This document shows, piece by piece, positions 5,832 to 5,938 of a DNA stretch of 5,938 nucleotides. The position numbers and the translations under genes are program-made. The notes beneath the pieces were generated by a model, which was not told the DNA's origin, searched no databases, and worked only from the letters and a program-made list of their open reading frames with translations. Position 1 is the stretch's first letter, and every line of letters begins with the position of its first letter. The stretch covers positions 1-5,938 of the forward strand of contig JAESUA010000262.1 of NCBI GenBank assembly GCA_016763255.1. Reading direction: 5' to 3'. This stretch comes from Magnetovibrio sp. Lineage in GTDB: Bacteria > Pseudomonadota > Alphaproteobacteria > Rhodospirillales > Magnetovibrionaceae.

Positions 5832-5938
5832 ACAAATGATGAAATAACGTTGCCCATCATAAAAACAATCACAGCAGGCATACCTATGCAGTTTACACGA
5901 ACCACTGTGCACCGCCTGTGATCAACATCACCCTCCCC
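5832..5938. other. Non-coding region upstream of the PilZ gene
   Basis: No convincing gene lies here. On the minus strand a TATGAT hexamer (5861-5856) could be a -10, but no good -35 stands 16-18 bases before it. An imperfect inverted repeat pairs ATCACAG-CAG-GC (5868-5879) with GCCTGTGAT (5914-5922) across a 34-base loop with a 3-base bulge. It might be an operator or chance. The promoter of the PilZ/TPR unit is expected here or just outside the window. Confidence 0.3.

Overview
The window reads as a chromosomal stretch of an alphaproteobacterium of moderate GC content. This rests on the protein style (Zur with an N-terminal extension, HisI of the short single-domain type), the zur-znuCB cluster divergent from znuA, and a Zur-box-like palindrome of the kind I remember from the Agrobacterium group. 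The genus cannot be fixed from the sequence alone. No mobile element, CRISPR array, tRNA or rRNA is visible.

Left part (1-2553): a high-affinity zinc import locus. On the minus strand, zur (zinc-responsive repressor), znuC (ABC ATPase) and the start of znuB (membrane permease, cut by the window edge) are packed with an 8-base overlap and a 7-base gap. Facing the other way across a 100-base divergent promoter region is znuA (periplasmic zinc-binding protein). The divergent region holds two different palindromic Zur-box candidates, each overlapping an extended -10 promoter, so one repressor would shut both arms when zinc is plentiful.

Middle part (2591-4034): hisI (phosphoribosyl-AMP cyclohydrolase, a zinc enzyme of histidine synthesis) follows znuA after 37 bases. 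It overlaps by 8 bases a COG0523/CobW-type GTPase with a GCICC metal motif and a histidine-rich linker. The arrangement znuA-hisI-COG0523 looks like one zinc-starvation transcript: import zinc, make a zinc enzyme, and make a putative metallochaperone that could load it. The link between the chaperone and HisI is the most testable idea here.

Right part (4031-5820, minus strand): a convergent two-gene unit. A single-domain PilZ protein with the c-di-GMP-binding residues is followed after 26 bases by a 478-residue protein of three TPR repeats plus a divergent ATP-grasp-like domain of unknown substrate. This pair meets the zinc operon tail to tail with stop codons overlapping by 4 bases, and there is no intrinsic terminator between them. 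The pair has no obvious link with zinc and is the least described part of the window.
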